Positions 43,708 through 56,081 of a stretch of 64,000 nt of DNA are shown here, in pieces (within the stretch, counting starts at the first letter, position 1; each line of letters starts with the position of its first letter). Both the position numbers and the translations under genes were made by a program. The notes beneath the pieces are model-generated. The model was not told the origin of the DNA. It searched no databases and saw only the letters and a list, made by a program, of their open reading frames with translations. This stretch comes from Neonectria sp. B-13 (lineage: Eukaryota; Ascomycota; Sordariomycetes; Hypocreales; Nectriaceae), in contig NOKP01000002.1 of assembly GCA_002682825.1 (NCBI GenBank), forward strand, positions 4,322,309-4,386,308, in the 5' to 3' direction.

Positions 43708-44660
43708 GATGTTGGGTTGCTACAACGGTTATGCAAGATTTCAAGCGACGAGGGAGACGCGTCGCAACGCGTTAAAGGGTTTCGCGGATCAGATTAGCAC
43801 TATCTTATCTATCGCGATAAGCACTAGCCCCAAATAATGCTAACATGCCACCACCCTCGCAACGACAACCAAGGGTGTTCGCATTCGCATTGATCAATTG
43901 ATCTTTACCAGATCGATGGTTAGCTCAGGGGTCCCCTTGCATCGGATTTGAGGTTACTGTAATCACACCGCCTAGCATTCCCGCAAACGGGGCTTTCAGA
44001 TGCCGAAAAGTCAATGTCACAGAGTCAATGACATCATGACTAGTTTCGATCTAGAATCCACCAGATCTTCTCTGCATCGCAGGGGAATCACCCACCGATG
44101 TCAGGGCAAGCTGTGACTTGTTATTTGCGGATTCTACCCAACCCGCAGTTGTTTATGCCGTAATAGCAGAAGTGAGCCTCTCGAAATCCCATAGATATCT
44201 ACTGTTCTATGAACACAACGGCACCTTTTGCTACCTAATACCTCCGAAAGTCGTTCGGAGGAGAAATGCCACGCGATTCGGGCTCGGCATTTAGTGTAAC
44301 ACTCCCACCATCTCGCGATCGCCCAACATCCGCTAACTCCCGGTTATCGATGCACCGCCTGCGAACGGACGTATCTCGGATTGGCTCGCTGCTCGTGTGA
44401 GATGCAATAACCCCTCCCGCACGTCTCTCTGTGTCGACGACCAGGCTCGCCGGCCGAATGTACTTGTAATACAACTGCTTTAGCGTTTCTGCTCGTGTAC
44501 CCTCTAACTCAAAGCAATGTCCCTTGAGCCCATTCTATTTAAACTCACAAGCATACCTGGGCCTCCTTTCTCGTGATTTCAGTTTCTTTGATCTGTCCAT
44601 CTGGTTTCCTCGTTCCAATTGCCATAAACTACAACCGAATCCAGCTCAAATCTAGCAACC
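43708..44660. other. Divergent intergenic region
   Basis: About 950 bases between the RNase H2 subunit and the methyltransferase gene. A GATA dyad is at 43804-43821 and TATTTAAA lies at 44536-44543, about 120 bases before ATG 44661. No gene accepted. Confidence 0.45.
43804..43821. promoter_or_regulatory. Inverted GATA pair
   Basis: CTTATC and GATAAG arms separated by six bases (TATCGC), about 100 bases upstream of the RNase H2 subunit C start. Paired GATA sites are typical targets of fungal GATA factors, but function here is unproven. Confidence 0.3.
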
Positions 44661-46271
44661 ATGGTTCGAATGGGCGTCTCATTGCCGACTTTACCTCCTA
44701 TCATCAGCAAGCCCGTTTCTCGAGGTGCAGAGGTCATTCGCGGCTCTATCGGCAGTTTAACTTGGGGCCCGGCCTTGGCCATTGCGAAACCTGCGATATT
44801 GTCCGCCCTCTCCCGAATCGAAACAGGAACCCTCTTGATCGTAGACGAACCGGCCGAGACGAGATACGTATACGGCCAGAAACTCTCAGGGAAGCTCGGG
44901 GACACCTCCGAAAATGATGGACTACCCCGTCGGGCGACTACCATTCCGCGAGTTGAAGTTGTAGTCAAGAATGATGCGTTCTGGATGCGCTTGTTCTTGT
45001 TTGCCGATATGGGCTTCGCTGAGGCTTACATGTTGGGTGACTTTGAGTGCAAAGACCTCACGTCCTTCTTCCAGGTCAGTTGGAGACCCTCCATAGTATG
45101 GGCCATTCACACTAGTTCTCACACAAATCTTAGCTGTTTATTGTAAACCGCGACCAGATGGATAACGGGACGACTTGGATCTCCAGCATGTCTTCGGCAA
45201 TCTCCAGTCTGGCCCGATCAACGAACACTCTCTCGAATGCGCTCCTCAACATCTCGGCACATTACGATATTAGCAACGATATGTTTGCTGCTTTCCTTTC
45301 GCCAGATATGACCTACTCGTGTCCCATCTGGAGGCTCCACAACGGGGAAGAGGAGTCACTTGAGGATGCCCAGATCACCAAGCTGCGCCGATTTATTGAC
45401 GGGGCCAGGATCCAGTCCACCGACCATGTTCTGGAGATCGGAACTGGCTGGGGCTCCTTTGCCATTGAGGCTGTGAGAAGGACTGGTTGCCAAGTCACCA
45501 GCCTCACGTTGTCCAAGGAGCAAAAGATCCTAGCCGAGGAACGGATTGAAGCTGCTGGTTACAGTGACCATATTAAGGTAAAACTCATGGATTACCGGGC
45601 CTTGCCAGTCCCCGAGAAACCGTACGACAAGATCGTATCTATCGAGATGCTGGAAGCTGTGGGTCAAGAATATCTCGCCACATACTTCGAATGCATCGAA
45701 CGGCTTCTAAAGAGGGACGGTGGCATCGCTGTCTTTCAATGCATCACTATGCCAGAGGGTCGCCATGATGCCTATTCCAAGTCAGAGGAGTAAGTTACTC
45801 CATCTGAAATGCCATAAACAACACTAACGACGGGATACACCTACAGTTTCATCAACCACTACATCTTCCCCGGTGGATACTTACCATCCATCACCCAGTT
45901 ATTAAACCACATCAGCCAACAGTCTCGGGGAACTTTGATTGTGGAGAGTGTTGAGAACATTGGTGGCCATTACGCGAAAGCACTGAGACTATGGAAGGAG
46001 AAGTTCTTAGAGACCTTCGAGGAAAAGATCAGGCCAGCCTTGATTAGGGAGCATCCGGATATGTCTCAAGAAGGGATCGAGGTTTTCCGAAAGAAGTGGG
46101 AGGTAAGAACATGCGTGATTAAACTACCCCGAAAGCTACATGCGGCTGATGATTTTGCAGTACTACTTCACATACTGCGAGGCTGGCTTTGTGACAAAGA
46201 CCCTAGGCGACGTCATTATTACTGTTGGGCGAGAGGGCACTTTGGCGTTGATGGACGGCATCCCACTATGA
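44661..46271 (+). CDS. Cyclopropane-fatty-acid synthase-like SAM methyltransferase
   Basis: Four exons, 44661-45074, 45134-45789, 45847-46102 and 46161-46271, splice to 478 residues. The N-terminal 150 residues match the CFA synthase N-domain (ADMGFAEAYMLGDFECKDL). Then come ISAHYDISNDMFAAFLSPDMTYSC with the conserved Cys, LEIGTGWGSFAIEA (SAM motif I), IVSIEMLEAVGQEYL, QCITMPEGRHDAY and FINHYIFPGGYLPS of the lipid-binding part. The C-terminal exon YYFTYCEAGF completes the fold. The family methylates double bonds of phospholipid acyl chains. No long membrane anchor is seen, unlike sphingolipid C9-methyltransferases. It ends tail to tail with REX4. Confidence 0.9.
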
Positions 46272-46409
46272 AGAGGTGCAATAGAACAATGGTTCGGATT
46301 TCGGCTCATGAGATTATAGCCTCCAAATTTAGACAATTCATGTCCAGAGTCTAAAAGGGTATCTAGATCAAACTTATAGTGCGGTGCTGATGAGTGTCGT
46401 TTCTGGTGT

Positions 46410-47375
46410 TTATGCCTTGCGTTTCTTCTTGGGCTTGCCTCCGTTCTGTGCTCCTCCTCCCGATGTTGCAGTGGGCGCGTACCGATTCGCATGGTCCACA
46501 TCAAACCCAGGCTTGTGTTTCCGAAACAGCAGCATCGTTACTCGAGCGTCTTCGATGCTTGAGTGCGCTCCGTCCTGGATCTCGACTGCCAGGATCTGCT
46601 GTGCAAGCAATCTCAACGCTGGCTTCCTGCCATTGCCATATTTTCTGAAAGGGGTATACTTTGCGGTATCACGGATATCCCGCGCCGGATGGCTCAATTT
46701 CAGAGCTTCGAGGTCGTGCTTTATGTCGTGCCCAATCAGTAATCGGCCTCGGAGCAGTTTGTCCATGTCTTGTTGAACGTCCTCGAAGTCTCTGGCAAAT
46801 CTCATGCTCTTCTGGCTGATTCCGCTCACGGCAGTCCTCCAGTTTGTGACTTTCTCCTTAGGTTTCACGTAAGAGTCGTAGACTTGTCGCCCATGGAAGT
46901 CAACTACGCTCACGCGAGCGAGGGCTGACTCGTGGCCGCCGGGCCCAACGCCAACCATCTCGCAATCGATGGCGATATACTTGCCGACTTCGATCCCCTC
47001 TATGAGACCGCTGTTGATTTTATCGTTTCCGGCTGCAAGCATCATTGAGTTGTTCTTGGTTCCCAGGCTGTATGCCTCGGCCAGAGCCTCGGCGGAGATG
47101 TCATTGTCATCTGCCCACAAAGCGAGGGACACTGAAGCGGCATTACTCGGTCCATCCTCAACTTTGGTGCTTTGAACGCCGCCCATTTGGCGCTTGGCAG
47201 GTGGGCGCTTGTCTGACACTGCTTGCTTTGTCGTGGTTTGGCCAACTTTCTTGGTCTTGTTGGGTGGCGGGTTGGCGGGTGGCGCTACAGACTTCCGCTT
47301 CAGAGACGGTTTGGAAGCGGGTTCAGCCTTGATTTTTGCCTGGAGCTTTTTCCAGTTGGAAGAGAGTTCAGCCAT
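46410..47375 (-). CDS. REX4: RNA exonuclease 4 (DEDDh type)
   Basis: A single frame of 321 residues. A basic, Pro/Lys-rich N-terminal third (nucleolar-type signal) precedes a DEDDh exonuclease domain: YIAIDCEMVG (Exo I), LIGHDIKHDLEAL (Exo II), and HSSIEDARVTMLLF (Exo III with the catalytic His). KPKEKVTNWRTAVSGI is typical of Rex4/ISG20-like proteins, and the C-terminus ends in KPKKKRKA. Rex4 acts in pre-rRNA processing, affecting ITS1 cleavage. The length fits fungal Rex4. Confidence 0.92.
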   Translation of the reverse strand: MAELSSNWKKLQAKIKAEPASKPSLKRKSVAPPANPPPNKTKKVGQTTTKQAVSDKRPPAKRQMGGVQSTKVEDGPSNAASVSLALWADDNDISAEALAEAYSLGTKNNSMMLAAGNDKINSGLIEGIEVGKYIAIDCEMVGVGPGGHESALARVSVVDFHGRQVYDSYVKPKEKVTNWRTAVSGISQKSMRFARDFEDVQQDMDKLLRGRLLIGHDIKHDLEALKLSHPARDIRDTAKYTPFRKYGNGRKPALRLLAQQILAVEIQDGAHSSIEDARVTMLLFRKHKPGFDVDHANRYAPTATSGGGAQNGGKPKKKRKA

Positions 47376-47676
47376 TCTATATGATGAGGGCAGCTGAGTC
47401 CAGATGTTGCCTTCAGCGCAGTTGCTGGGATCATGTGTAAGTCGTCAAGCAACCGGCAGCAAAATGCTTTCGCTAGGGCCGCTAAGGAACACGCTAACCA
47501 GACTTATGCAACTGTCGGGGTTCTGATAAGCTCACCAGCACTCACCGCCTTTGCGATAAGCTAGCAACTTCTAGATTCTGCCAGACTTTCCAAAAATCGT
47601 TCACATTCGTCATCTAACAACTCCACGCGACAACCCAACTTTCATCAACCACTGCAACACACGAACACTTTTTATC

Positions 47677-49244
47677 ATGGCAGGTGGTACGCCCGGTAGC
47701 GAGCCTACGGTAGGGTCCGAAGGACCACGGCGAAAAGAAAAGGCGACACCAGAGACACTGCAGACAGGATGCATCGCCTGGGTAGAGAAGGAGGGGCAAC
47801 CGCGACGAGCCGAAATTCTCAGTATCAAGACGACGAAGAGCGGTATGCAGTTCTACTGCAATTTCGACAACTTTAACAAGCGACTGGACGAATGGGTCCC
47901 CGCGGCGAGGATCGACTTCGCCCGCGATGTCGAGTGGCCGAACCCCGAGAAGGACAAGCCTAAGGAATCCAAGACTAAGAAGGCGTCTTCAGCCGCGCAG
48001 TCCAAGAAGAACCAGGTATCGAAAAAGGCGCAAAAGCGGCCAAGCAAGAGGGAGCAATCAGTAGCCTCGGAGGCAAATACACCACACCCCTGGACAGGTG
48101 AGAACTCTTGTGAATACCCCATTCAAAGTCAGTCTAACAAGTACTCCTTGCAGACTTCGTGGAATCACAGACCCGACAAAAGTCAACCTCTGTCGGCCCA
48201 GAGGGAGAATCCCAGACGAGACCAAGTGTGGAGGGTGGTGCGACGCCTGCGGCAGGAGAAGATATGGACGCGGACGACAAGGAGGACGATGTGAAGAGAG
48301 AACCGAATGACTTCAGCCGAGAGGTGGAAATTGAGAAACTGCGGACGTCTGGCTCAATGACACAAAACCCGACCGAAGTCTCACGAATCCGAAATATTTC
48401 CAAGGTCCAGTTTGGGAAGAACGACTTATACCCGTGGTACTTTTCCCCTTACCCTGAGTCGTTCAGCCAAGAGGACGTCATCTACCTATGCGAGTTCTGC
48501 CTAGGTTACTACGGGGACGAGAAGTCTTTTTCCAGGCACCGACGGAAGTGCACATTGCAGCACCCACCTGGAAACGAGATTTACCGAGACGGCCTGATCT
48601 CCTTTTTTGAGATTGATGGTCGAAGGCAAAGAACATGGTGCCGCAATCTCTGCTTGTTATCAAAGATGTTCCTGGACCACAAGACGCTCTACTACGACGT
48701 CGACCCGTTCCTATTCTACGTCATGACTACACGATCGGAAAAGGGTTGCCATGTGGTGGGATACTTTTCCAAAGAAAAAGAAAGCGCAGACGGATACAAC
48801 GTTGCGTGTATTCTCACTTTACCGCAGTATCAGCGCAAGGGCTATGGTCGGTTGTTGATCCAGTTTTCGTACGAGCTATCCAGGATTGAAGGGAAGCTTG
48901 GGTCTCCGGAGAAGCCGCTTTCTGATTTGGGACTTCTGAGTTATCGGCAGTACTGGACGGAGAACATTTTAGATCTGCTCCTAGGATTCAGCGAACGGGA
49001 CGAAAAAACAACAATCGAGGCGATCTCAACGGCGTTGGTCATGACGACGCAGGACGTGGAGCACACGCTACAGGCGATGCGGATGCAGGTGTATCACAAG
49101 AGCGACCACAAGATTGTGATACCGGACAAGCTGATCAAGCAGCGAGAGAAGGCGAAATTGAAGCCAAGGAGGACAGTGGACGCAACCAAGATCCAGTGGA
49201 AGCCGCCGGTGTTCACGGCGTCGAGCCGAACATGGGGTTGGTGA
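47677..49244 (+). CDS. ESA1: MYST-family histone acetyltransferase Esa1
   Basis: Two exons, 47677-48097 and 48154-49244, give 503 residues. A chromo-barrel domain ([20 protein letters not shown]...[14 protein letters not shown]) is followed by a Lys-rich linker. The MYST zinc finger is [18 protein letters not shown]. The catalytic part has [20 protein letters not shown] with the reactive Cys and acetyl-CoA loop, [16 protein letters not shown] with the Glu base, and DRK-type tail [17 protein letters not shown] end. It is the NuA4 catalytic subunit, acetylating H4 and H2A in the nucleus. Conservation is very high and the model is complete. Confidence 0.95.
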
Positions 49245-49830
49245 GTGAAGAAGGGCTTTGGTCGGCGAGGCTCACAACCTTGACAGGCATGCAAGTAAGT
49301 CTGGTGATGCGTAGATAGAGTAAGATGTTTATAAAGTGATACCCCATTCAACCATTATGAAAGCACTGGTCCGAGATGAGCTGTCAAGTGAGTCAACACG
49401 CGTTACCTACCAAAGTACTGCGATATGGCGAAGGGATATGGACATGGAGGTACGACGAATGCAGCGCTAAAACCTGTCATGGACGGACCCCAACTTCAGC
49501 ACCCGTTACTGGCTGATTGGCCCCTGTTCACGGCCCCGCGTCACTGGCGTCGCAGGCCAGAGTCACATCCTTGTCTCAGGTACAGAGAGCTGCGGTCCTA
49601 CGTAATATGGAAGCTTCCCTTCGCGGGACGGCTGCAGCTTCAACTCCAACACTACAACATCACAACCCCGTTTCCCTGTTCTTACGTCGGGTCCCTTACA
49701 CAGCCACTCAACACCAGCCGCTTGTGCTTGAGCTGGCTTCTCTCGTTTTCGATACACCTACAACGCCTTTCGCGCCTTGAATCCCTCCATTACGCTCTCT
49801 ACTCACAGCGGCATTGACACTGTCGTCGCC
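49245..49830. other. Intergenic, promoter of GH125 gene
   Basis: About 590 bases. The right half is pyrimidine-rich leader-like sequence before ATG 49831. No gene accepted. Confidence 0.4.
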
Positions 49831-51572
49831 ATGGCGCTCCGGCTGCTGGCGTCGAGCTTGCTTGGGTTGGGCGCGCATCTCGCCAGCGCCAGTTCCAACG
49901 CCCAAGCTCCAGTGTCCGACTGGTCTGGCGCGTGTCCTGAGTACACCCTCTACTCTACCTTTGCTCAGTAGGTCTTGCCCTCCCTCACCACGATTGTTTA
50001 CAATGGTAACCAACGTTCCTCTGCAGCCGTCCCTTCAGTTCTGGCCCTAGGGCGCTACCCTTCCAACGGCCGAAGCCACAATGCCGAACGTTCAAATCAG
50101 ACGAGATCGAGCGAGTTATCGAAGAAATGACGGCCCGCATTCAGGATCCGGACCTTGCGCGGCTGTTCGAGAACACGTTCCCCTCCACAACGGATACGAC
50201 AGTCAAGTTCCATACCAAGGGAAAGGAGGAGACAGGCTTCTTCAAAATGGCTGGATTCGGATTCCGGGATGAAGGGGCATGGGAAGGACCACAGTCATTC
50301 ATCATCACTGGCGACATCATTGCCGAGTGGCTTCGAGACTCAACGAACCAGCTGCGGCCATACCAGCCCTTGGCAAAGAAAGACCCGGCCATCCGCACTC
50401 TGCTTCTCGGCGCCATCAACACTCAGGCCGAATATGTGATTGAGTCTCCCTACTGCAATGCCTTCCAACCGCCTCCGATCAGCGACCTTCCCGTCTCGAA
50501 TAACGGCCAGGACGACGCTGTCCACCCAGCTTACGAACCGCGCGCTGTCTTCGAGTGCAAGTACGAACTAGACTCCCTAGGGCATTTCTTGGCGCTGGCC
50601 AACGACTTTTACGAACACGCTGAATCAACCGAGTTCCTCAATAAGAGGTGGTATCTTGCTGTCGATACGCTGCTCCAGGTCCTGGAGCAACAGTCCAAGC
50701 CCACGTTCGATCCTGAAACAGGCAGATATCAGCGCAATGAGTACACCTTCCAGCGGCATACCAATATCGGTACCGAGACGCTGAACCTCGAAGGCGTGGG
50801 TAACCCCTTGAACTTTGGGACCGGGCTGGTACGCTCAGCGTTCCGACCCAGTGACGATGCGACGATTTTAGGCTTCTTCATCCCTGCCAACGCCATGATG
50901 TCGGTAGAGCTGCAGCGAGCGGCCACTATGCTCAAGGCGGCAGGCAAGGCATCGCTCGCCAAAACTCTGGAGCAGTGGAGTAAGAAGTTGAGGGATGGCG
51001 TGTTGGAGCACGGTGTGGTCAAGCACAAAAAGTACGGCGACGTGTTTGCATATGAGGTGGATGGCTACGGATCGTCAATACTGATGGACGATGCCAACTA
51101 CCCCTCGCTACTAGCACTGCCGCTTATGGGATTTTGCGAGGCGAGCGATCCAGTGTATCAGAACACGAGGAAGATGCTGCTGGAGAAGTCAGGCAACCCC
51201 TATTACCTGACGGGAAAGGACTTTAAGGGTATCGGAGGTACGTTTGTGATGGTGGGCTCAACCTCTGATCACCACAGCTAACATACAATTGCAGGACCTC
51301 ATATCGGGTTGAAGAACGCCTGGCCAATGAGTCTGCTAATCCAGGCTCAGACTTCCGACAATGACACGGAGATCAAAGAGTGCCTGGAGCTCGTGCTTGA
51401 CTCGGCGAAGCTGGGTCTGATTCATGAGAGCATCAACGTGCAGTATATTTCGCAGCACACGAGGAGCTGGTTTGCATGGGCCAACGGCGTGTTTGCGGTG
51501 ACAATGTTGGACTTGGCTAAGAGGAAGCCGTACCTGATCTTTGGAGAGGGAGCCAAGCCGTACGAGGTGTGA
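49831..51572 (+). CDS. GH125 exo-alpha-1,6-mannosidase, secreted
   Basis: Three exons, 49831-49967, 50027-51237 and 51295-51572, give 541 residues. Exon 1 encodes a signal peptide (MALRLLASSLLGLGAHLASA). The body shows GH125 signatures: FIITGDIIAEWLRDSTNQL with the substrate-binding Arg and Asp, FECKYELDSLGHFL, TLNLEGVGNPLNFGTGLVRSAFRPSDDA with the acid Asp region, DDANYPSLLALP, and GIGGPHIGLKNAWPMSLLIQA. The motif WFAWANGVFAVTMLDL near the C-terminus is also typical. The family removes alpha-1,6-linked mannose from N-glycans or wall mannans. Location is extracellular or in the secretory pathway. Confidence 0.93.
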
Positions 51573-52448
51573 TGAAATTGGGTTGAATTGGGACAGCGAG
51601 TACGACACGACACGGCATGGCATGACACGACACAAGGACGACACTAGGGGCACTGTAGAACGGAGGAATAGTAAGACTTGAACGAGTCGGGTTAATGGCT
51701 GAGCCATCTTGAACAGACTGAAGTTTCAGCCAACGAGGAAGTCTTGACTACGCTACTTTGGACACGAACGCAACGGAACATATTGTACAACAGACACAGC
51801 AAGCGACATGGGGTTGGGGACAGTTTCATTCATCCTGTCATTGGGTTAGGAATTGCTCCTGGTTTGTTTACTTTACAGGCTATTCCCTGAAATTGAAAAC
51901 TGAGATTGGAGACTTTTGGACAATTCCGCCGGCGGCCAGACCTTCAGAAGTTGTAGATGCGGAGGGGTGTGAGTGATCCACAGTTATCCGCGATTAACCA
52001 TGGCTCCTGTCGTCACATGGGCATTTCAATAGCAATCCAGCCTTTGACTCGACTTGGAAAGGATTGTGTTTTGTGCGGACCGGAAGCCAGGAGGCGTCTC
52101 TGCCTAGGTTGTGCTGTTTTTTCTCCCTAGCTTCCCCCATAGTAAGTGGCCGCCGGCGGCTTCAACTCAGCGGCCATGTTCGAAGGCATCCTCCATCAGG
52201 TCCGACATCGCTGCGCTTCTCGCACGCTCTCGCGACTTGCGCCGGCTTGTCTCGCTCCATCTTTTCGGGCTGGCAGAGGAGGAGCAACGGGGGCAATTGG
52301 AGCTTTTAAACATTGTAAGCCCGTGACTGGGTGGTACTCGTGGTCTCTCTCCTACACCAAACCTCCGTCGTCATCGTCATCGTTCTCAACCTCGACCTCG
52401 ACCTCTTCAACACCACCACCGCCACCCTCTACCATTGCCGCCGCCGCC
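51573..52448. other. Intergenic with in-frame leader of the aminotransferase
   Basis: The left part shows no gene. From about 52146 the aminotransferase frame is open, including ATG 52176, so part of this region may encode an alternative N-terminus. Confidence 0.4.
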
Positions 52449-53917
52449 ATGCCAGACTCCACCAAGCCCGCCATCAACCTCATCCGCGGCTGGCCCGCCC
52501 CGGACCTCCTCCCCGCCGCGCTCCTCTCGGCCGCCGCGCAGCGCATCCTCGCCGACCCGGCCGTCTACGTCCCCGCGCTGCAGTACGGCCCGGACCCGGG
52601 CTACCAACCGCTCCGCGAGTCCCTGGCCAACTGGCTTGCCGCCCACTACGGCATCGCCCCGGACCCGGACCGCATCTGCATCTCCGGCGGCGCCAGCCAG
52701 AACGTCGCCTGCATCCTCCAGAGCTTCACCGACCCGGCCGTCACCAAGGCCGTCTGGATGGTCGCGCCCACGTACCACCTCGCCTGCGGCATCTTTGACG
52801 ATGCTGGCTTTGCGGGCCGCCTTCGGGCCTTTCCCGAGGACGACGAGGGCGTGGATCTGGAGGTTCTGGAAGCCAAGATCCACAAGCTTGAGGAGGAGGA
52901 GGAGAAGAAGCCTCAGGCTCAGGTGAGAACTAATATGCTTTACCTCACAGTCTGTAGAAACACCCCAGACTAACCTACAGCAAACAGCCCTTCAAGGACC
53001 CCGGCGAGCATCGCAAATTCTACCGCCACATCATCTACGTCGTGCCTACCTGTTCCAACCCCTCCGGAAAGACCATGTCGGTCCGCCGCCGCGAGGGCCT
53101 CGTGCGACTAGCCCGCAAGTACAACGCCCTCGTCATCTGCGACGACGTCTACGACCTCCTGCAGTGGCCCCTGGGCAAAGCCGACTCCGCTGTCCACACG
53201 CTGCGCTCCGACGAATCCCCGGAGATGACGCTCCCGCGCCTCTGCGACATCGACCTCGCCATGGGCCGCGACGCCAACGACCCCAAGGGTTTCGGCCACG
53301 CCGTCAGCAACGGCTCCTTCAGCAAGATGGCCGGCCCCGGTGTGCGCACTGGATGGCTCGAGGGCTCGCCAGCCTTCGCCTTTGGCCTCGCTCAGACAGC
53401 TTCGTCTAAGTCTGGCGGCGCGCCCAGCCAGTTCTGCGCCGCCATCATGGCCGACCTCGTCCAGTCCGGCGCCCTGCAGGACTATCTGGCTGCCACGGTG
53501 CGTCCCGGGCTGCAGCGCCGCCACCGACTGCTGGTGGATGCGATCCACGAGCATCTCTCGCCCCAGGGCGTCAGCATCCGCGAGGCTGGCCTCGTCGGCG
53601 GCAATGTTTACGGGGGGTACTTTGTCTGGTTGAAGCTCCCCCAGGGTCTGTCGGCGAAGCTGGTGGCCGACGTTGCCCTGGTGGAGGAGAGCCTAATTGT
53701 GGGCAATGGCAACATGTTCCAGGTGCATGGGGACGAGAAGACGGTCGACCTGGACGGCGCCATTCGACTGACATTTGCCTACGTTCCCGAAGACGACTTG
53801 GTTGAGGGTGTCCGGAGGCTGGGCGCCGTGATGCAGAGAGTCAAGGCCGATCCGGCCAAGTACGAGAAGCTAGCGAACACGGTATCGGACGCGGCTATGA
53901 TAGACTCCAGCAAATAA
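52449..53917 (+). CDS. PLP-dependent class I/II aminotransferase
   Basis: Two exons, 52449-52922 and 52988-53917, give 467 residues. Fold-type I features are LQYGPDPGYQPLRESLANWL, SGGASQNVACIL, VVPTCSNPSGKTMS (Asn contacting PLP), LVICDDVYDLL (Asp and Tyr), and SNGSFSKMAGPGVRTGW with the Schiff-base Lys. C-terminal AIRLTFAYVPEDDL matches the carboxylate-binding Arg region. It belongs to the fungal group related to aromatic/2-aminoadipate aminotransferases. Substrate is not deducible. ATG 52449 gives the conserved start (INLIRGWP soon after). An in-frame ATG at 52176 would add 91 residues. Confidence 0.92.
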
Positions 53918-53967
53918 AGATGGGGTATTAATAGGGGACTATCGTATGCTCTACACCGGACGCTGTC

Positions 53968-55575
53968 CTACTTCTTGGCGAAGAAGGACATGATGTTTCC
54001 CTGACCCTTACCGGCTGGCCCCTTGCCTGCAGGCTTTTTCGCCTTTCCTGCAGATGACGAGGGCGTCGATGTTGATGATTGCGTCTGCATTAGCGCTTGC
54101 TTCTTCGCGGGCGGCGGGGCTTCGTCCTCCGAGAAAGATTCCCAGCCGGGCTCTTGGATCGTGACTGGAAAGTCAGGGGTTAGCAAAAACCAATAATCCA
54201 ACCATGTAAGGGAAGGATATGCGTTTCGTTGACTCACCCATGTACCCCTGATCGTCCACAATGCGCTTCTTCTTCATCACTCGCCGCTTTCCCCTTCGTC
54301 GCCCGTCTCCGGTACTCGATACTACCTCGGCCGGCTCCTTATCTTCCTTCTTGAGCTCGGGCTCGGGCTCTAGTTCCGGTGCCTCCTCCATCTCTTCATC
54401 GGCTGGTTCGTCGTCCTTCTCAGACGCCTCGGCTTCCTCGTCTTCGTCGTCATCATCCATCATGCGTCTTAGGGCTTCCTCGCGATCCTTCCTGGCTTTC
54501 TTCACAGCCTCTGGATCGGATGTCTGCTTCTTAGCGGGAATATCAGTGTCATCGGCCTCGCCATCGTCAGAGAGTGCCATTGCCGTGTCCTCCTCCTTCT
54601 TGGGTGCGGGCTTGGGCCTAGGCGGCAATGCGGCGGCCCTTGCGAATGATTGCATGATGCCCCCTGAGGCGCCCTTCTTTAGAGCCGGTGGCTTCTTTCC
54701 AGCACTTGACGATGGCGTTGCGTCTTTCGAGGCTGGTTCTGGCTTTTCCTGCTTGACAGGTTTGGTCTCGGTAGGCGGCTTCGGGGCGAAAGGATCTGTC
54801 CTAGTTTTGGCGGCAGGAGTAGGCTTGGCTGCCACGGATTCTTGCTTGACGGGCTTGGACGACTGTGTGGCAGCGGCCTGACGTCCCTTTCGATCTCTCC
54901 GGCGCGCTTGAGGGTTTGCAATAGTTCCATACTTTTTCGCCGCTGCGGATGCGTCCTCAATCTTGGAGTACTCGGATAGTTGTGTTGAGACATCAGATAG
55001 TAAGGAAAGGTCCTTTTGGGGATGAGGTGCCAAGCTGTAGACATGAATTGCAGACACTTGACTGTAACCCGCTAATATGTCTTGAGTTTGTTTTAATTAG
55101 CCCTGAAAGTTGTGATAAATAATTAAACGTGTGACTTACCTTTGAGCTCTTCCTCCCTAGCAAGGGACAGGGTCGTGATAACAACCTCCTCAGACAGGGC
55201 CTCGTGATCAGGCATGGAGCTGCTCATCTCGACATCGCCATCGGCTGGAGCATTGTCCGAGGTCTTGGTACCGTAGACAAGATAAGTCGCATGCACGGAG
55301 TCAGCGCGCAGAGCATTCTGGTACTTGTGGAAGTCATAGAGCATCCTGAAGGCAGCGGCTATTAGCAAAGAACTCGTAAAGGGCATGGTGAGCGTGCATG
55401 TTGAGAGAACTCACTCCTTGGCCGTGTTGACGTGGACATCCAATGCTCTGCTAAGAAGGCGATACGTGATCTGCAATTAAATGAGTCCAGGGTCATGGAG
55501 ACGATTGTGAGATGTGCTCACCGGCCGCTCCTCGCTGAGTAGTCGATCGGACAGAAACTTCTTGTGTTCGTCCAT
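53968..55575 (-). CDS. DNA polymerase delta subunit 3 (Pol32/Cdc27-like)
   Basis: Five exons, 55575-55522, 55470-55415, 55345-55140, 55071-54238 and 54164-53968, splice to 448 residues. The N-terminal winged-helix-like part (FLSDRLLSEERPITYRLLSRALDVHVNTAKEML) matches the Cdc27 family start. A long Lys/Glu/Pro-rich disordered middle follows, with an RRGKRRVMKKKR nuclear signal. At the extreme C-terminus QGNIMSFFAKK is a PCNA-interacting PIP box. The protein bridges Pol delta to PCNA and supports replication, translesion synthesis and break-induced replication. It is head to head with RAD18. Confidence 0.9.
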
Positions 55576-56081
55576 GATGAAGTTGAGGCAGTTTTAAGTT
55601 ATGCTGTTCAAGCGTCGAATTTCAAGCGCAACAACAAGAAGGTACGCTGGCGGAGGATCACGAGTCGAGGCTCTGGAAATCGTCGACTGGACAGGAGGGC
55701 TGGGTGCAACGCGTAAAGTGGTCGCGCTCTCACGTGGTATGCTGCAAGCCGGAAGGTGAATTACGTGCTTAGATGCATATATATGCATCTTAAGTCCCGA
55801 CACTCCAGACTGGCATTCTAAAAGGCATTATACTACCGTAACGAGGCTGACCGAAAGCTGACCGGTCAATCTACGGATCGCGTCCAAGCGCGACGTCGTC
55901 TCGAAGGGCTAGGTTGCTGGTCGGGTTTGACTCTGGATGGAGGACATTACCACCAGTATCTTCACCAACAACTCGACAACTCCCCACCGATCGACCACAT
56001 ACAGGGTACTTGCCTTGGATCTCCTGCGATTGATGATTCTCGTTCCTCCTAATTCCAATCCTCGACTCTTGTCCCTGCTCG
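55576..56081. promoter_or_regulatory. Bidirectional promoter of POLD3-like and RAD18 genes
   Basis: 506 bases between divergent start codons. Contains a TATATATGCATC stretch near 55777-55790, flanked by TGCAT repeats, but no motif I can assign. Confidence 0.45.
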
